Below, in pieces: positions 1 through 8,469 of a stretch of DNA of 64,000 bases (positions are counted from its first letter, which is position 1; every line of letters starts with the position of its first letter). The notes below the pieces were generated by a model, which saw nothing but the letters and a program-made list of their open reading frames with translations, was not told the DNA's origin and searched no databases. The stretch covers positions 744,001 to 808,000 of the forward strand of contig OZ243922.1 of assembly GCA_965213905.1 (NCBI GenBank), given 5' to 3'. A program made the position numbers and the translations under genes. Source of the stretch: SIRX01 sp965213905 (GTDB taxonomy: Bacteria > Actinomycetota > Rubrobacteria > Rubrobacterales > Rubrobacteraceae).

Positions 1-458
1 AGCAGTTTCTCCATCGCGAAGTTCTTCAGCCCGACGCCCCGCCGCCAAACCGTTTGTTTCCGGATCACCCTGTAACCTTGACGCCCGAAAAACGGACGGG
101 CCGTGATGCTGACTTCGGCGAAGATTCGCCCGAGGCCCAAGTCGCGGGTCTCGTCCTCGATGGCCTCGTACAAACGGTGCGCCACGCCGCGCCCGATAGC
201 GTCCCGGCGCAAGTAGAGCATGTCCAGGTGTCCGTTCTCCTCCAGCTCGGCGAAGCCTACTACCTCGCCACCTTCTTCGGCCACGAGCGTTTTGCGGGCG
301 GCCATCCGGGCGTGCCAGTCGGCCGCGGCGGGAATTTCCGGGGCCCAGGCCTCGGCCTGCTCTCGGGAGTAGTCGGCCCGGTTTACCGAGTGGACCGTTT
401 CGTAGAAGAGGTGTACGATCTGCGCCGCGTCGCCCTTTTTGTAGGCCCGGACTTCCAC
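1..458 (-). CDS. GNAT family N-acetyltransferase (partial)
   Basis: Reading leftward from a GTG at 458, the frame stays open to the window edge (152 codons), so the 3' end lies outside. The product has the GNAT pattern: an N-terminal VRAYKKGDA segment, a central VAEEGGEVVGFAEL strand, then DAIGRGVAHRLYEAIE, which fits acetyl-CoA-binding motif A, and a late FFGRQGYRVIRKQT segment typical of the last GNAT strands. It presumably acetylates an amine, but the substrate cannot be read. The start lies only 6 nt after the ggt stop, so the two are probably cotranscribed. An overlapping plus-strand frame here is antisense shadow. Confidence 0.75.
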   Translation of the reverse strand, partial: MEVRAYKKGDAAQIVHLFYETVHSVNRADYSREQAEAWAPEIPAAADWHARMAARKTLVAEEGGEVVGFAELEENGHLDMLYLRRDAIGRGVAHRLYEAIEDETRDLGLGRIFAEVSITARPFFGRQGYRVIRKQTVWRRGVGLKNFAMEKL

Positions 459-464
459 CCGGCC

Positions 465-2393
465 TCAGAAACCGGCCGCCACGCCCCCGCCGCGCGGGTC
501 GGCGCCGCCAGTAAAGCGGCTCGGTTCTCCAGATTCACCGTACTCGATAGCCAGGCCGTGGGCGTTGCCGAGGCCGTACTCGTCCACGTAGGGCGCGTAG
601 CCCAGGGCGACCAGTTCGTTGAAGGCGGAGTCCGGGAGGGCCGGGTCTACGGCGAGCAGGTCTGGCTCCATAAAGGCGATGCGGGGCGCGGTGATGGCTC
701 GTTGGATGTCCATGTCGAAGTCTATGAGGTTCATGAGCATCTGGGGCGTGGTCTGGGTAATGTAGTAGCCGCCGTGGGTTCCGAGGGCGACGCGCGGTTT
801 GCCGTCGCGCATCACGAGCGTCGGGGAGATGCCGGGGAGCCGGAAGCCGCCGGGGGCTACTTTGAAAGAGCCGTCGGTGGCGTCGAAGCGGGCGTAGGAG
901 ATCGAGTTGTTCAGCCAGATGCCGGTCCCTTCGGGCATTACCCGGCTACCGAAGATGTTGCCCAGGGTCTGGGTCATGCTCACGACGTTGCCTTTCCTAT
1001 CCGCCACGACGAAATGGGTCGTGTGCTCCCGGTCTCCGGCGGAAGAGAAGGTCTTTTTTGCCGAGGCGAGTTCGACTGGAACCGGAGCACCCTCCGGTTG
1101 CCCGGAGGATGAGGAGGCCAGCGCGGGGTCTACGGCGGCGGCTTGTTCGGACCAATACTCCTCAGAGAGGAGCCTGTTCAGGGGCGTCGGTTCTACTTCC
1201 GGGTCTTCGGCGTATTCGTAGCGCTCGTAGAACCCCTGCTCCGTTACCCGCGCGTACAGGTCCAGATAGGCGGTGCTGTTGTGCCCGAGCGCGGCCGGGT
1301 CGAACCGGCTCATGACACCCAGGCGGGTGAGCGCGTTCCAGGAGGTATTCGGCGGGGGCGCGGTCTCTACCCTTTGTCCCCGGTAATCCACGCCGACGGT
1401 CGGCTTCCATTCCGCCTCGTTGCGTTGCAAGTCTTCAGTGGTTAGAAAACCGCCGTTCTGCTGGGCGGCGGATGCCATAGCCTGGCCGAGCTCGCCACCG
1501 TAGACCGCCCCGGCGCCTTTATCCGAGATGAGTTTCAGGGAGTTTGCCAAGTCTTCCTGGACCAGGGTGTCTCCGGCTTGCAAAGGTACGCCGCCAGCGC
1601 CGTAGATCTCGCGGGCCGGCTCCGGAAAGTCTTCCCACTCGAAGGAGATCCAACCGGCGTTCTCCGCGTTCAGGACGTACCCGTCCTCCGCCAATCCTAT
1701 GGCGGGCTGTAGAAGCCGGTCCCACCCCAGGCTCCCGTACTCTTCCCAGAGCGCTTCCCAGTCGTTTACCGCCCCGGGCGTGGAGATGGCGGCGGCCCCC
1801 GAGCGGTTCTCGACGTAGCCCGGCGCCGGGGGGTAGAAGACCGAGAGGTCGAGGTTTTCGGGCGCCCGGCTGGAGGCCCCTAGAAAGCGCGTTTCATCGT
1901 CCTTTGCGTCGTAGATCACCGTCGCCCCGTAGCCCCCGATGCCGCTCATCATCGGCTCCACGACCCCGAGCGAGGAAGCCACCGCGACCGCCGCGTCGTA
2001 AGCGTTGCCGCCGTCGGCCAGAACCTGCAGTCCCACCTCCGTCGCGAGCGGGTTGGCGGTGCTGACCATCCCGTTCTCCCCCACCGCTGGACTCCCGGCC
2101 GTACTCTCGCTCCTCGTTGCCCCGTCGGGGCTCGGCGACGCTTCCGCAACGGTTTTCTGGCCGGTGGTTTCCTCCCCGGCAGTTTCTCCCCCGGAGGTTT
2201 CTTCACCGGGGATCACCCGGCCGGTGTCTTCCGGGGCCGGTATGGTGCGGGGTTGGGAAGTTTCTCCGGCGTTCGTGGCCGTCTCGCTTCCGGTGGTCGT
2301 CGAGGGTGAGGTAATTTGTTCGGAAAGCGACGGCCCGCTGCAAGAAAAGAGCAACAAAACCAAAGCCAGCAAAACTACGTTTTTCAAAAACAT
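465..2393 (-). CDS. ggt: gamma-glutamyltransferase, secreted lipoprotein type
   Basis: 642 aa. The N-terminus has a lipoprotein signal (hydrophobic residues 5-16, then LFSCSG with Cys18), followed by a Ser/Thr/Glu-rich linker to about residue 104. The Ntn-hydrolase begins at GMVSTANPLATEVG. The autoprocessing and catalytic Thr is probably the first Thr of HTTHFVVADRKGN (Thr458), followed by SMTQTLGNIFG as in gamma-glutamyltranspeptidases. The family cleaves gamma-glutamyl bonds of glutathione and related peptides; the signal places this one outside the membrane. It is the first gene of a short leftward pair with the GNAT gene. Confidence 0.9.
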   Translation of the reverse strand: MFLKNVVLLALVLLLFSCSGPSLSEQITSPSTTTGSETATNAGETSQPRTIPAPEDTGRVIPGEETSGGETAGEETTGQKTVAEASPSPDGATRSESTAGSPAVGENGMVSTANPLATEVGLQVLADGGNAYDAAVAVASSLGVVEPMMSGIGGYGATVIYDAKDDETRFLGASSRAPENLDLSVFYPPAPGYVENRSGAAAISTPGAVNDWEALWEEYGSLGWDRLLQPAIGLAEDGYVLNAENAGWISFEWEDFPEPAREIYGAGGVPLQAGDTLVQEDLANSLKLISDKGAGAVYGGELGQAMASAAQQNGGFLTTEDLQRNEAEWKPTVGVDYRGQRVETAPPPNTSWNALTRLGVMSRFDPAALGHNSTAYLDLYARVTEQGFYERYEYAEDPEVEPTPLNRLLSEEYWSEQAAAVDPALASSSSGQPEGAPVPVELASAKKTFSSAGDREHTTHFVVADRKGNVVSMTQTLGNIFGSRVMPEGTGIWLNNSISYARFDATDGSFKVAPGGFRLPGISPTLVMRDGKPRVALGTHGGYYITQTTPQMLMNLIDFDMDIQRAITAPRIAFMEPDLLAVDPALPDSAFNELVALGYAPYVDEYGLGNAHGLAIEYGESGEPSRFTGGADPRGGGVAAGF

Positions 2394-2528
2394 CCCCTAA
2401 ATTAAGGCGCACGGCGCGCCACGCAAACAACGCGAAGAATAATTGTACCGCGCGGATAAACCCGGAGAATGGAGATTCGCCAGAGCATTGAGATTAAAAA
2501 GCACCCCGCCGTGGCATGATTAGAAATT

Positions 2529-2939
2529 ATGATCGGTGAAATGAGGAAAGACTGGGACTGTTTCAGGGAGAACGATCCTGGCAAACGCTTTATGGGGCGC
2601 TACGAGCGTCGGCAAGAAGGAGGGCGGGGATGGAAGGACCCTAGCCGGCTCTTCAACGTCGTCGTGGGCACGATACTCGTCGTCGGTAGCGTCTTTTTCG
2701 GGTGGGCTCCCGGCCCCGGAATGCTAACCTTCGCGATCGGGCTCGGCATGATCGCGGACGAATTCCGTTTCGCCGCCCGCTTTCTCGACTGGGCTGAGGT
2801 GTGGCTGAGAAAGTTCTGGCAGTTCGTAGTGGACTTGTGGCGTTCCTCTGTTTTGGGGAAAGCTGTGGTCTTGTCGTGCGCCCTGGCCCTGATCGCCGCC
2901 TCCGGCTACGGGGTTTACCGGCTGTTCTTTGGTGGCTAA
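2529..2939 (+). CDS. PGPGW-type small transmembrane protein
   Basis: 136 aa. A charged N-terminus (about 45 residues) is followed by two hydrophobic stretches around VVVGTILVVGSVFFGW and AVVLSCALALIAASGYGV. The segment GWAPGPGMLTFAIGLGMIA resembles the PGPGW-motif family of putative membrane proteins. The function is unknown. The gene is divergent from ggt across 135 bp that shows no clear sigma-70 promoter. An alternative start at MRKDW, four codons in, is possible; no ribosome binding site decides between them. Confidence 0.6.
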   Translation: MIGEMRKDWDCFRENDPGKRFMGRYERRQEGGRGWKDPSRLFNVVVGTILVVGSVFFGWAPGPGMLTFAIGLGMIADEFRFAARFLDWAEVWLRKFWQFVVDLWRSSVLGKAVVLSCALALIAASGYGVYRLFFGG

Positions 2940-2945
2940 CGTCGG

Positions 2946-3305
2946 CTAGGCGCGAACACGAGAGACCCGCCACACCCACGCCATGAGCAACACCTGAAGC
3001 GGCAGCCTCGCCCACAACAGGGCCATCCACCACGAAGGCTTACCGGCGGCGCGCGCGTCGAGCAACATCTGCACGTTGGCCGGCCACACGGCGAGGAGCA
3101 GCAGGATCAGGCCGATGCCCGCGGCGGGCCGGGTTCGTTCGTGGAGCAACCCGAGCCCGCCGGCTATCTCCAGGGCACCGCTCAGGTAGACCAGTTCGCG
3201 GTGTAGCGGGAGGTACGGCGGCATGATCCGCTCGTACGTCTCCGGTGAGACGAAGTGCAACACACCGGCCACGACGAAGATCATGCCTGTCACGATACGG
3301 GCCAC
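2946..3305 (-). CDS. DoxX-like membrane protein
   Basis: 119 aa with four predicted membrane helices. The N-terminal pattern (RIVTGMIFVVAGVLHFVSP, then SGALEIAGGLGLL) is that of DoxX/DoxD-like proteins, including the GALEIAGG helix. The family is linked to quinone- or thiosulfate-dependent redox in a few organisms, but most members are uncharacterised. It lies 1 nt from the stop of the upstream PH-domain-like gene, implying cotranscription, and it converges with the PGPGW gene. Confidence 0.65.
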   Translation of the reverse strand: MARIVTGMIFVVAGVLHFVSPETYERIMPPYLPLHRELVYLSGALEIAGGLGLLHERTRPAAGIGLILLLLAVWPANVQMLLDARAAGKPSWWMALLWARLPLQVLLMAWVWRVSRVRA

Positions 3306-3306
3306 G

Positions 3307-3684
3307 TTACCCGAGCACGTATCCGGCCAGCACGCTCTGGACCTCGTAGATGTTCAGGTTCTTGTTGAACTGCTTCTGAAGCGGCATCGGGTTTCCGGAA
3401 ATCCAGATCTTCAACTCCGCGTCCAGGTCGAAGTGGCCGGCGGTCTCGACGCTGAAGTGGGTGATGCTCTTGTACGGCAGGGAGTGATACTCGACCTTAT
3501 TGCCCGTAAGCCCCTGCTTGTCTACGAGGATGAGACGTTTGTCCGTAAAGACGAAGAGGTCCCGGATCAAGCGGTACGCCTTCTCGATCCGCTCACCCTC
3601 CGACAGAACCTGTGAAAAGTCCTCCTGGATCTTGGAAACTTCGATCTCCGAGGCGTTCCCCATCATTCCGTCCAACAAGCCCAC
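3307..3684 (-). CDS. bacterial PH-domain-like protein
   Basis: A 125-aa product is predicted from the GTG at 3684, which is preceded by a GGAGAGGAG ribosome binding site; the frame stays open further upstream but without one. The centre (FSQVLSEGERIEKAY, LFVFTDKRLILVDKQG, VEYHSLPYKSITHFSVE) is the beta-strand pattern of the bacterial PH-like fold, in which FTDKRLI is characteristic. Such proteins are thought to oligomerise or bind membranes; the role is unknown. It is followed directly by the DoxX-like gene. Confidence 0.65.
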   Translation of the reverse strand: MGLLDGMMGNASEIEVSKIQEDFSQVLSEGERIEKAYRLIRDLFVFTDKRLILVDKQGLTGNKVEYHSLPYKSITHFSVETAGHFDLDAELKIWISGNPMPLQKQFNKNLNIYEVQSVLAGYVLG

Positions 3685-3770
3685 AGCGTCTCCTCTCCCG
3701 GCAGGTACTGACCGCGACGACAACGCCATTCATCTTAACGAAACGTTGCGCTCCACGCGCTGTCCGGCCC

Positions 3771-3798
3771 GTGACAAGTCTGCCCTGTGCGGTAAACT
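3771..3798 (+). promoter_or_regulatory. candidate promoter for typA
   Basis: GTGACA (3771-3776) and TAAACT (3793-3798) are separated by 16 bp, a fair sigma-70 match. Transcription would begin near 3805, about 90 nt before typA, and immediately enter the hairpin at 3810. Confidence 0.4.
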
Positions 3799-3809
3799 CT
3801 GCTCCGCGG

Positions 3810-3831
3810 GGCCGCGCGGCGCGGCCTTTTT
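3810..3831 (+). terminator. GC hairpin plus T5 in typA leader
   Basis: A perfect 7-bp stem GGCCGCG/CGCGGCC with a CGG loop is followed by TTTTT. No plus-strand gene precedes it, so it cannot be an ordinary gene terminator. Its place just after a candidate promoter and before typA suggests a leader hairpin or attenuator. Confidence 0.5.
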
Positions 3832-3897
3832 CGTTGCTCATTCCCCCGACGCACGTTTTGCAGGACGACGTGGCGTGCGGGATGCGTCAGGAGAAGA

Positions 3898-5679
3898 GTG
3901 AATTACCGGAACATCGCCATCATAGCGCACGTGGACCACGGCAAGACGACGCTCGTGGACGGCCTCTTGCAGCAGACCACCGAACTTCGGCACGGTCAGG
4001 AAATCGCCGAGCGGGCGATGGACACGAACGTGTTAGAGCGGGAGCGCGGCATCACCATCCTCTCCAAGAACACAGCCGTAGAGTACGGGGGAGTCAAGAT
4101 CAACATAGTAGACACCCCCGGCCACACGGACTTCGGCGGCGAAGTAGAGCGCGTGCTGGGCATGGTAGACGGCTGCCTCCTCCTCGTGGACGCGGCGGAA
4201 GGCCCGATGCCCCAGACCCGCTTCGTGCTGCGTAAGGCGCTGGAGCTCGGCCTCAAACCCATCGTGGTCGTCAACAAGATAGACCGGATGGACGCCCGCC
4301 CCGACGAGGTCGTGGACCTGACCTTCGACTTGATGGCCGAACTCGGAGCCACCGACGAGCAGCTAGACTTCCCCGTCCTCTACGCCATCGCCCGCGAAGG
4401 CAAGGCGTACAAAGACCTGGACACGCCGCAAGACGACATGCGGGAGCTGTTCGAGACGGTGCTGCAGGAGATCCCCGCTCCTGACGTGGACCTCGAAGCC
4501 CCGTTCCAGATGGTCGTTACCAACCTGGACTACTCGGACTACCTAGGCCGCATCGTGGTCGGCCGCGTGCGGCGCGGCAAGGTGCGGCGTGGAGAGTCCA
4601 TAAACCTCATCCATAAGGACGGCACGGTGACCCGGGCGCGGGTGGCGCAGCCCTTCACGCACCTGGGGCTGGCACGCATTGAGGTCGAAGAGGTAGGTGC
4701 GGGCGACATCGTAGCGCTCTCCGGCATCGAGAAAGCCCAGATCGGGGAGACCATAGCGGATATAGAGAACCCGGAAGCGCTGCCCATTATCACGGTGGAT
4801 GAGCCGACGGTCAGCATGATCTTCCAGCCGAACACGAGCCCGTTCGCCGGCAAAGAAGGCCGGTACGTCACGAGCCGCAACCTCGCCGAGCGCCTGCAAC
4901 GCGAAGTCCAGACCAACGTCTCCCTGCGCGTCGAGGAGCTGCGCCCGGACGAGTTCGAGGTCTCCGGGCGCGGAGAGCTGCACCTCTCGATCCTCCTGGA
5001 GACCATGCGTCGCGAGGGCTACGAGGTACAAGTCGCCTCGCCGCAGGTCATCATTCGGGAGATAGACGGCAAAAAACACGAACCCTTCGAGCACCTCGTC
5101 ATAGACGTCCCCGAAGGCTACGCCTCGACCATTATCGGCACGCTCTCCGGCCGCAAGGGCCAGCTAATAGACATGGAGCCACAGGGCAGCCGCACCCGGA
5201 TAGAGTTCAAGATCCCCTCTCGGGCACTCTTCGGCTTCCGCACCCAATTCCTCACCATGACGGCGGGCGAGGGCATAATGAGCCACGTCTTCGACGGCTA
5301 CGGGCCGTGGGCCGGCGACCTAAAAACGCGCCAGAACGGGAGTCTCGTCTCCAGCGAGTCCGGTAGCGCCTTCGCCTACTCCATCTGGAAGCTCCAGGAG
5401 CGCGGCGAGTTCTTCATAACCCCCGCCACCGAGGTCTACGTCGGCATGGTCATCGGTGAGCACAGCCGCGAGAGCGATCTCAACATCAACGTCTGCAAGA
5501 ACAAAAAGCTAACCAACGTCCGCTCTGCCGGCGCCGACGACGCCCTCGCGCTCACCCCACCCCGCAAGCTCTCCCTCGAAGACGCCCTCGAATACATCGA
5601 CGACGACGAGCTAGTCGAGATCACGCCGGAGTCTATCCGTCTGCGCAAAAAGATTCTGAATCCGAGTATGAGGAAGTAG
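3898..5679 (+). CDS. typA: translational GTPase TypA/BipA
   Basis: 593 aa, close to the usual length of about 605. The G-domain motifs are in order: HVDHGKTT (11-18), ERGIT (49-53), DTPGH (72-76) and NKID (126-129). EF-Tu domain-2-like, EF-G-like and the C-terminal TypA domain (GYGPWAGDLKTRQNGSLVS) follow. TypA is a ribosome-associated GTPase needed for ribosome assembly and growth under cold or other stress. The start is a GTG with a close AGGAGA upstream. It is monocistronic here, bounded by a minus-strand island downstream. Confidence 0.95.
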   Translation: MNYRNIAIIAHVDHGKTTLVDGLLQQTTELRHGQEIAERAMDTNVLERERGITILSKNTAVEYGGVKINIVDTPGHTDFGGEVERVLGMVDGCLLLVDAAEGPMPQTRFVLRKALELGLKPIVVVNKIDRMDARPDEVVDLTFDLMAELGATDEQLDFPVLYAIAREGKAYKDLDTPQDDMRELFETVLQEIPAPDVDLEAPFQMVVTNLDYSDYLGRIVVGRVRRGKVRRGESINLIHKDGTVTRARVAQPFTHLGLARIEVEEVGAGDIVALSGIEKAQIGETIADIENPEALPIITVDEPTVSMIFQPNTSPFAGKEGRYVTSRNLAERLQREVQTNVSLRVEELRPDEFEVSGRGELHLSILLETMRREGYEVQVASPQVIIREIDGKKHEPFEHLVIDVPEGYASTIIGTLSGRKGQLIDMEPQGSRTRIEFKIPSRALFGFRTQFLTMTAGEGIMSHVFDGYGPWAGDLKTRQNGSLVSSESGSAFAYSIWKLQERGEFFITPATEVYVGMVIGEHSRESDLNINVCKNKKLTNVRSAGADDALALTPPRKLSLEDALEYIDDDELVEITPESIRLRKKILNPSMRK

Positions 5680-5704
5680 ATCTACCATCGTTCGATCTTA
5701 AAGC

Positions 5705-7057
5705 TTATTTGTTATCGGATGCTGTAGCGACTGTTACGTGGAGCGCACCGGTGGTTTCATCTGGTAAGTCAGCAACGTTGACGCGGTAATCTACCCTGAA
5801 TGACGCTGCACTCTCAAACGAGTCGAAGACAACATATAGTGGGCCAAGGGATTCATTCATATGCTGCTTCAAACGCTCAACCTCGTATGCTACTTCGTAG
5901 CTATTGCTTCGCTTGATCTCAGGGGCAGAGACGTTGCTTTGAGTAGGTAAATAATGAGGCGTCCGAGTTAGGGAGGAGAAGTCACGCGTGAGCAAAGGAG
6001 AGTACAGTAGCTCACCTCTGCTCCTTGGTGGAGGTGGTAAATCCGGGACTTCAGGTACTTGTGGCTTGTCGTCTTCGTCATATAGATCGAAGCCATCAGG
6101 AAAATGCAAGAATATGTCGATGTCTTCAGCGGGAGCGGTACCAATGTTGAAGAGGCGAAGATCCAAACGGAGCGTTCGTCGCTGCAAGTTAGCATTTACA
6201 ATATACTCACGTAAGTAAGTTTCGTACTCTCCGTAGAATTTTTCCAAATCGCTGTTGTAGCGTTCGATCTCTTCTGGACTCGGTCCGCTGAGGTCGTTGA
6301 ACTCACCGGCTAGGCTCTGAAACTTATTTATGCCTGTCAAGGGTAGATAGTCTTGCGATGGTTCACTCCTTGGAGCCGGCATTTGCTCGCGTTTTCTGTA
6401 CTTATTCTTGATACCTTTTACTCGCCGCTGTATTTCTTCCTCTGCCATCGTGACAGGCTGTAAGAGAGTGCCACTGAATTGATTTGCTTCGTTGGCAAAC
6501 GCGAGTTTAAGCTTCGGGAACCGATTTTCGAGTTGTTGAACACGCCGCTGCAACTTTCTCTTCTCTTTTTCCGCATCATCTAGCGCGCTCTTAAGTTTAT
6601 ATTTCTCAGGTATCGCTACAGCTCCAATTCCATGCTGCCTAGCTTTGAGTCGAGGACCTGTGTCACCTGCAATCAAGACTACATTTACATCTGGCTTCAA
6701 ATTGCGGCACGACAAACAACTTGCTACAAGATTATCGTCGTTGTTTTCTACTCTCAAACCGTATTGCTCAAAATTAACCGTGGGCTCCTTCGCATACTCA
6801 AGCTCAACACCATCAGTTAAGCGCGTAGTCGCTTCACCTAAAGTAATTTGCTCAATTTTCTTTAGCGCAGCACGTGCTCGATCTTGAATCGCGGGGAGCC
6901 GGTGTTGGTCTTTGTGCTTGTCTAATTCTCGAACCACTACCGGCGTAATCACAAGAACCACGCTCGATGTGCTCAGTACCTCGGTCCACTTAATCTGATC
7001 AAAAGGTTGATGATGCAGAAAAATATTCGTATCGAGGACTGCGTAAGATGGTTTCAT
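5705..7057 (-). CDS. PIN-domain protein with coiled coil and C-terminal beta-rich domain
   Basis: 450 aa. Residues 1-150 form a PIN nuclease domain with the expected acidic residues: YAVLDTNIFL (Asp9), VVVRELDKHK, ENNDDNLVASC and LIAGDTGPRLKA. A charged coiled coil follows (about 165-195), then a linker and a C-terminal domain rich in short beta segments with a Pro-rich patch (DLPPPPRSR). PIN domains are Mg-dependent RNases, and the length rules out an ordinary VapC. The gene is visibly AT-richer than its neighbours, and it opens a cluster of toxin-antitoxin genes, which suggests transfer. The substrate is unknown; an RNA-targeting defence role is possible. Confidence 0.7.
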   Translation of the reverse strand: MKPSYAVLDTNIFLHHQPFDQIKWTEVLSTSSVVLVITPVVVRELDKHKDQHRLPAIQDRARAALKKIEQITLGEATTRLTDGVELEYAKEPTVNFEQYGLRVENNDDNLVASCLSCRNLKPDVNVVLIAGDTGPRLKARQHGIGAVAIPEKYKLKSALDDAEKEKRKLQRRVQQLENRFPKLKLAFANEANQFSGTLLQPVTMAEEEIQRRVKGIKNKYRKREQMPAPRSEPSQDYLPLTGINKFQSLAGEFNDLSGPSPEEIERYNSDLEKFYGEYETYLREYIVNANLQRRTLRLDLRLFNIGTAPAEDIDIFLHFPDGFDLYDEDDKPQVPEVPDLPPPPRSRGELLYSPLLTRDFSSLTRTPHYLPTQSNVSAPEIKRSNSYEVAYEVERLKQHMNESLGPLYVVFDSFESAASFRVDYRVNVADLPDETTGALHVTVATASDNK

Positions 7058-7094
7058 CTAGATTTCATCTAGAATCGTTTAGTCTTTCCGCAGC

Positions 7095-7163
7095 TTATCT
7101 TATGCAAGCTTCTAGAATCGATAGCAAGCCGACCGAAACGGGCATGTCCAGAAGCGCCCTCAC
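7095..7163 (-). pseudogene. truncated DUF5615 (PIN-like toxin) N-terminus
   Basis: A GTG at 7163 overlaps the DUF433 stop (GTGA). It encodes VRALLDMPVSVGLL and then ends at a TAA after 22 codons. The opening matches the N-terminus of DUF5615 PIN-like proteins, which normally follow DUF433 genes and are about 110 aa long. The rest of the gene is missing. Confidence 0.6.
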
Positions 7164-7384
7164 GAGGCGAACTCGACCACCTGCTCATCGGCCAGCAAAT
7201 CCGCATACTGGATAGCAGCTTGTATATCCTCGGCCTCCAGATACGGGTAAGAAGACAAGATCTCTTCTGGTGTCTGACCCGCCGCCAAGAGACCCAGTAG
7301 TCGCGATACCGGGAAACGTAGTCCCTGGACGCATGGTTTACCGCCGAAGACTTTGGGATCGGTTGTAATACGCTCAAACTTCAC
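7160..7384 (-). CDS. DUF433 antitoxin-like protein
   Basis: 74 aa. The sequence ITTDPKVFGGKPCVQGLRFPVSRLL, followed by TPEEILSSYPYLEAEDIQAA, is the DUF433 signature: an initial GKPC/I-G-R hairpin and a helix-turn-helix. DUF433 proteins usually pair with a DUF5615 PIN-like toxin. Here the partner is reduced to 22 codons, so this may be an orphan antitoxin. It lies 12 nt after the small gene at 7397. Confidence 0.8.
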   Translation of the reverse strand: MKFERITTDPKVFGGKPCVQGLRFPVSRLLGLLAAGQTPEEILSSYPYLEAEDIQAAIQYADLLADEQVVEFAS

Positions 7385-7396
7385 TACCAGCCGCCT

Positions 7397-7606
7397 CTAT
7401 GTCCTACATTCCAAAACCTCGAAGACTTCGTTGCGCTCTATATTCTCCGCCCGGCGACCTCCCCTTATCGCTTCGGCGAACGCGAAGTCTTCCAGCACTT
7501 CTGTAAAGACTTCGCGCAGTAGTCCTCGCTGTTCGTGCAACGTCTCGGTCAACGCCTCTTTCAGAGCCTGTTTCATTGCCTCGTTGTTGGAGTCGGTCTG
7601 CGCCAT
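7397..7606 (-). CDS. small antitoxin-like protein
   Basis: 69 aa, helical and charged. It has two features often seen in small prokaryotic antitoxins: an N-terminal heptad-like helix (MKQALKEALTETLHEQ) and a C-terminal AIRGGRRAENIERNEVFEVLE. No DNA-binding fold is obvious. It is immediately upstream of DUF433 on the same strand. The partner toxin is not identifiable and may have been lost. Confidence 0.5.
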   Translation of the reverse strand: MAQTDSNNEAMKQALKEALTETLHEQRGLLREVFTEVLEDFAFAEAIRGGRRAENIERNEVFEVLECRT

Positions 7607-7759
7607 TCCATCGCCTCGCTAAAAGATATTTCTCTAATGATACCGTTCCGAATGCGTTTTCGTCATCTTCTCTATGTAAAGCAGCCTAGTTCTCCACCGT
7701 GTTACTTGCAGAATTCCAGATAGTCGTCCATTGAATCGCACCAGCATCGTTGCGTATGA

Positions 7760-8116
7760 TCACTTCTCCCGCAAGAGATTTTCGACCTCCGCGAGCAAAA
7801 GGGGAAGCTTTGTTTGGATAGTATCCCATACCAGCTCGTCATCCACTAGATCATAGCCGTGAATTAGGATGTTACGGAAAGCTACGATCCTCTCGTGCTC
7901 GCTGAGGTGGGAGACTGTGTCCGGGTCGTCCCGCCTCAAGCGTCCGACCGCTTCGCCCACGATCTCCAGGTTTCGCTCTACTGCCTGGCGCAAGAGACGG
8001 TCGCCGGAGTAATCGGCCAGCGTCTTATCCTCCGTAGCGGCCATGACAAAAGAGACCGAATCTTTTATCTGTTCGAGGGTCCGCAGCGTCCTTTCAGGCC
8101 ACATACAGAGCGACAC
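7760..8116 (-). CDS. hepT: HepT-like HEPN toxin (DUF86)
   Basis: 118 aa from ATG 8116, or 114 aa from the internal ATG at 8104, which overlaps mntA less. The C-terminal RNILIHGYD carries the HEPN R-X4-H active motif plus the Tyr characteristic of HepT. The middle (QAVERNLEIVGEAVGRL) is also typical of DUF86. In the MntA/HepT system HepT is an RNase toxin and MntA inactivates it by AMPylating the Tyr. The paired gene lies directly upstream with overlapping ends. Confidence 0.85.
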   Translation of the reverse strand: MSLCMWPERTLRTLEQIKDSVSFVMAATEDKTLADYSGDRLLRQAVERNLEIVGEAVGRLRRDDPDTVSHLSEHERIVAFRNILIHGYDLVDDELVWDTIQTKLPLLLAEVENLLREK

Positions 8117-8405
8117 ATGTTTCGTCTACATCCGCGGCGAAGCGCTGGTCTTTACGGAGCGCTCCTTCTATCACTAGATCCACCTCCCGGTCGAAGAGAT
8201 TTTCCAGGTTTTCTTTCAAGCCGAAGTAACGGTCGAAGAGGTTAGATGGCTCTCTTCGCTCGAAGGCCACAACGAAGTCCAGGTCGCTGCGGCCGGGATC
8301 AAAGTTCTTTCCAGCCGCAGATCCGAAAAGGTCCAGCCGCCCGACGCCGTGGCGCCGGCAAGCCGCAACGACCTCTTCCCTTCTATTTTTGACCAGAGAG
8401 ATCAT
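8094..8405 (-). CDS. mntA: MntA-like nucleotidyltransferase antitoxin
   Basis: 103 aa minimal nucleotidyltransferase. It has the DLFGSAAGKNF box followed by RSDLDFVVAFE (GS...DxD metal site) and a third acidic site in EVDLVIEGALR. It overlaps hepT by 11-23 nt depending on the hepT start. The family AMPylates the HepT toxin and so neutralises it. All catalytic residues are visible, so this module looks intact. Confidence 0.85.
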   Translation of the reverse strand: MISLVKNRREEVVAACRRHGVGRLDLFGSAAGKNFDPGRSDLDFVVAFERREPSNLFDRYFGLKENLENLFDREVDLVIEGALRKDQRFAADVDETCVALYVA

Positions 8406-8469
8406 GCTGTCACCCTACCACAAGCTGGTCTTTCTCCGACACCACGCTACAACGTGCCTGTTTTGAGGA

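Noticed and set aside
54..1112. Long plus-strand open frame (352 codons)
   Set aside because: It lies antisense to the GNAT gene and ggt, has no recognisable domain and repeats the pattern of high-GC shadow frames.
1544..2065. Arg/Pro-rich plus-strand frame opposite ggt
   Set aside because: The composition (runs of RRR, PRPP) is that of a codon-shifted GC-rich strand.
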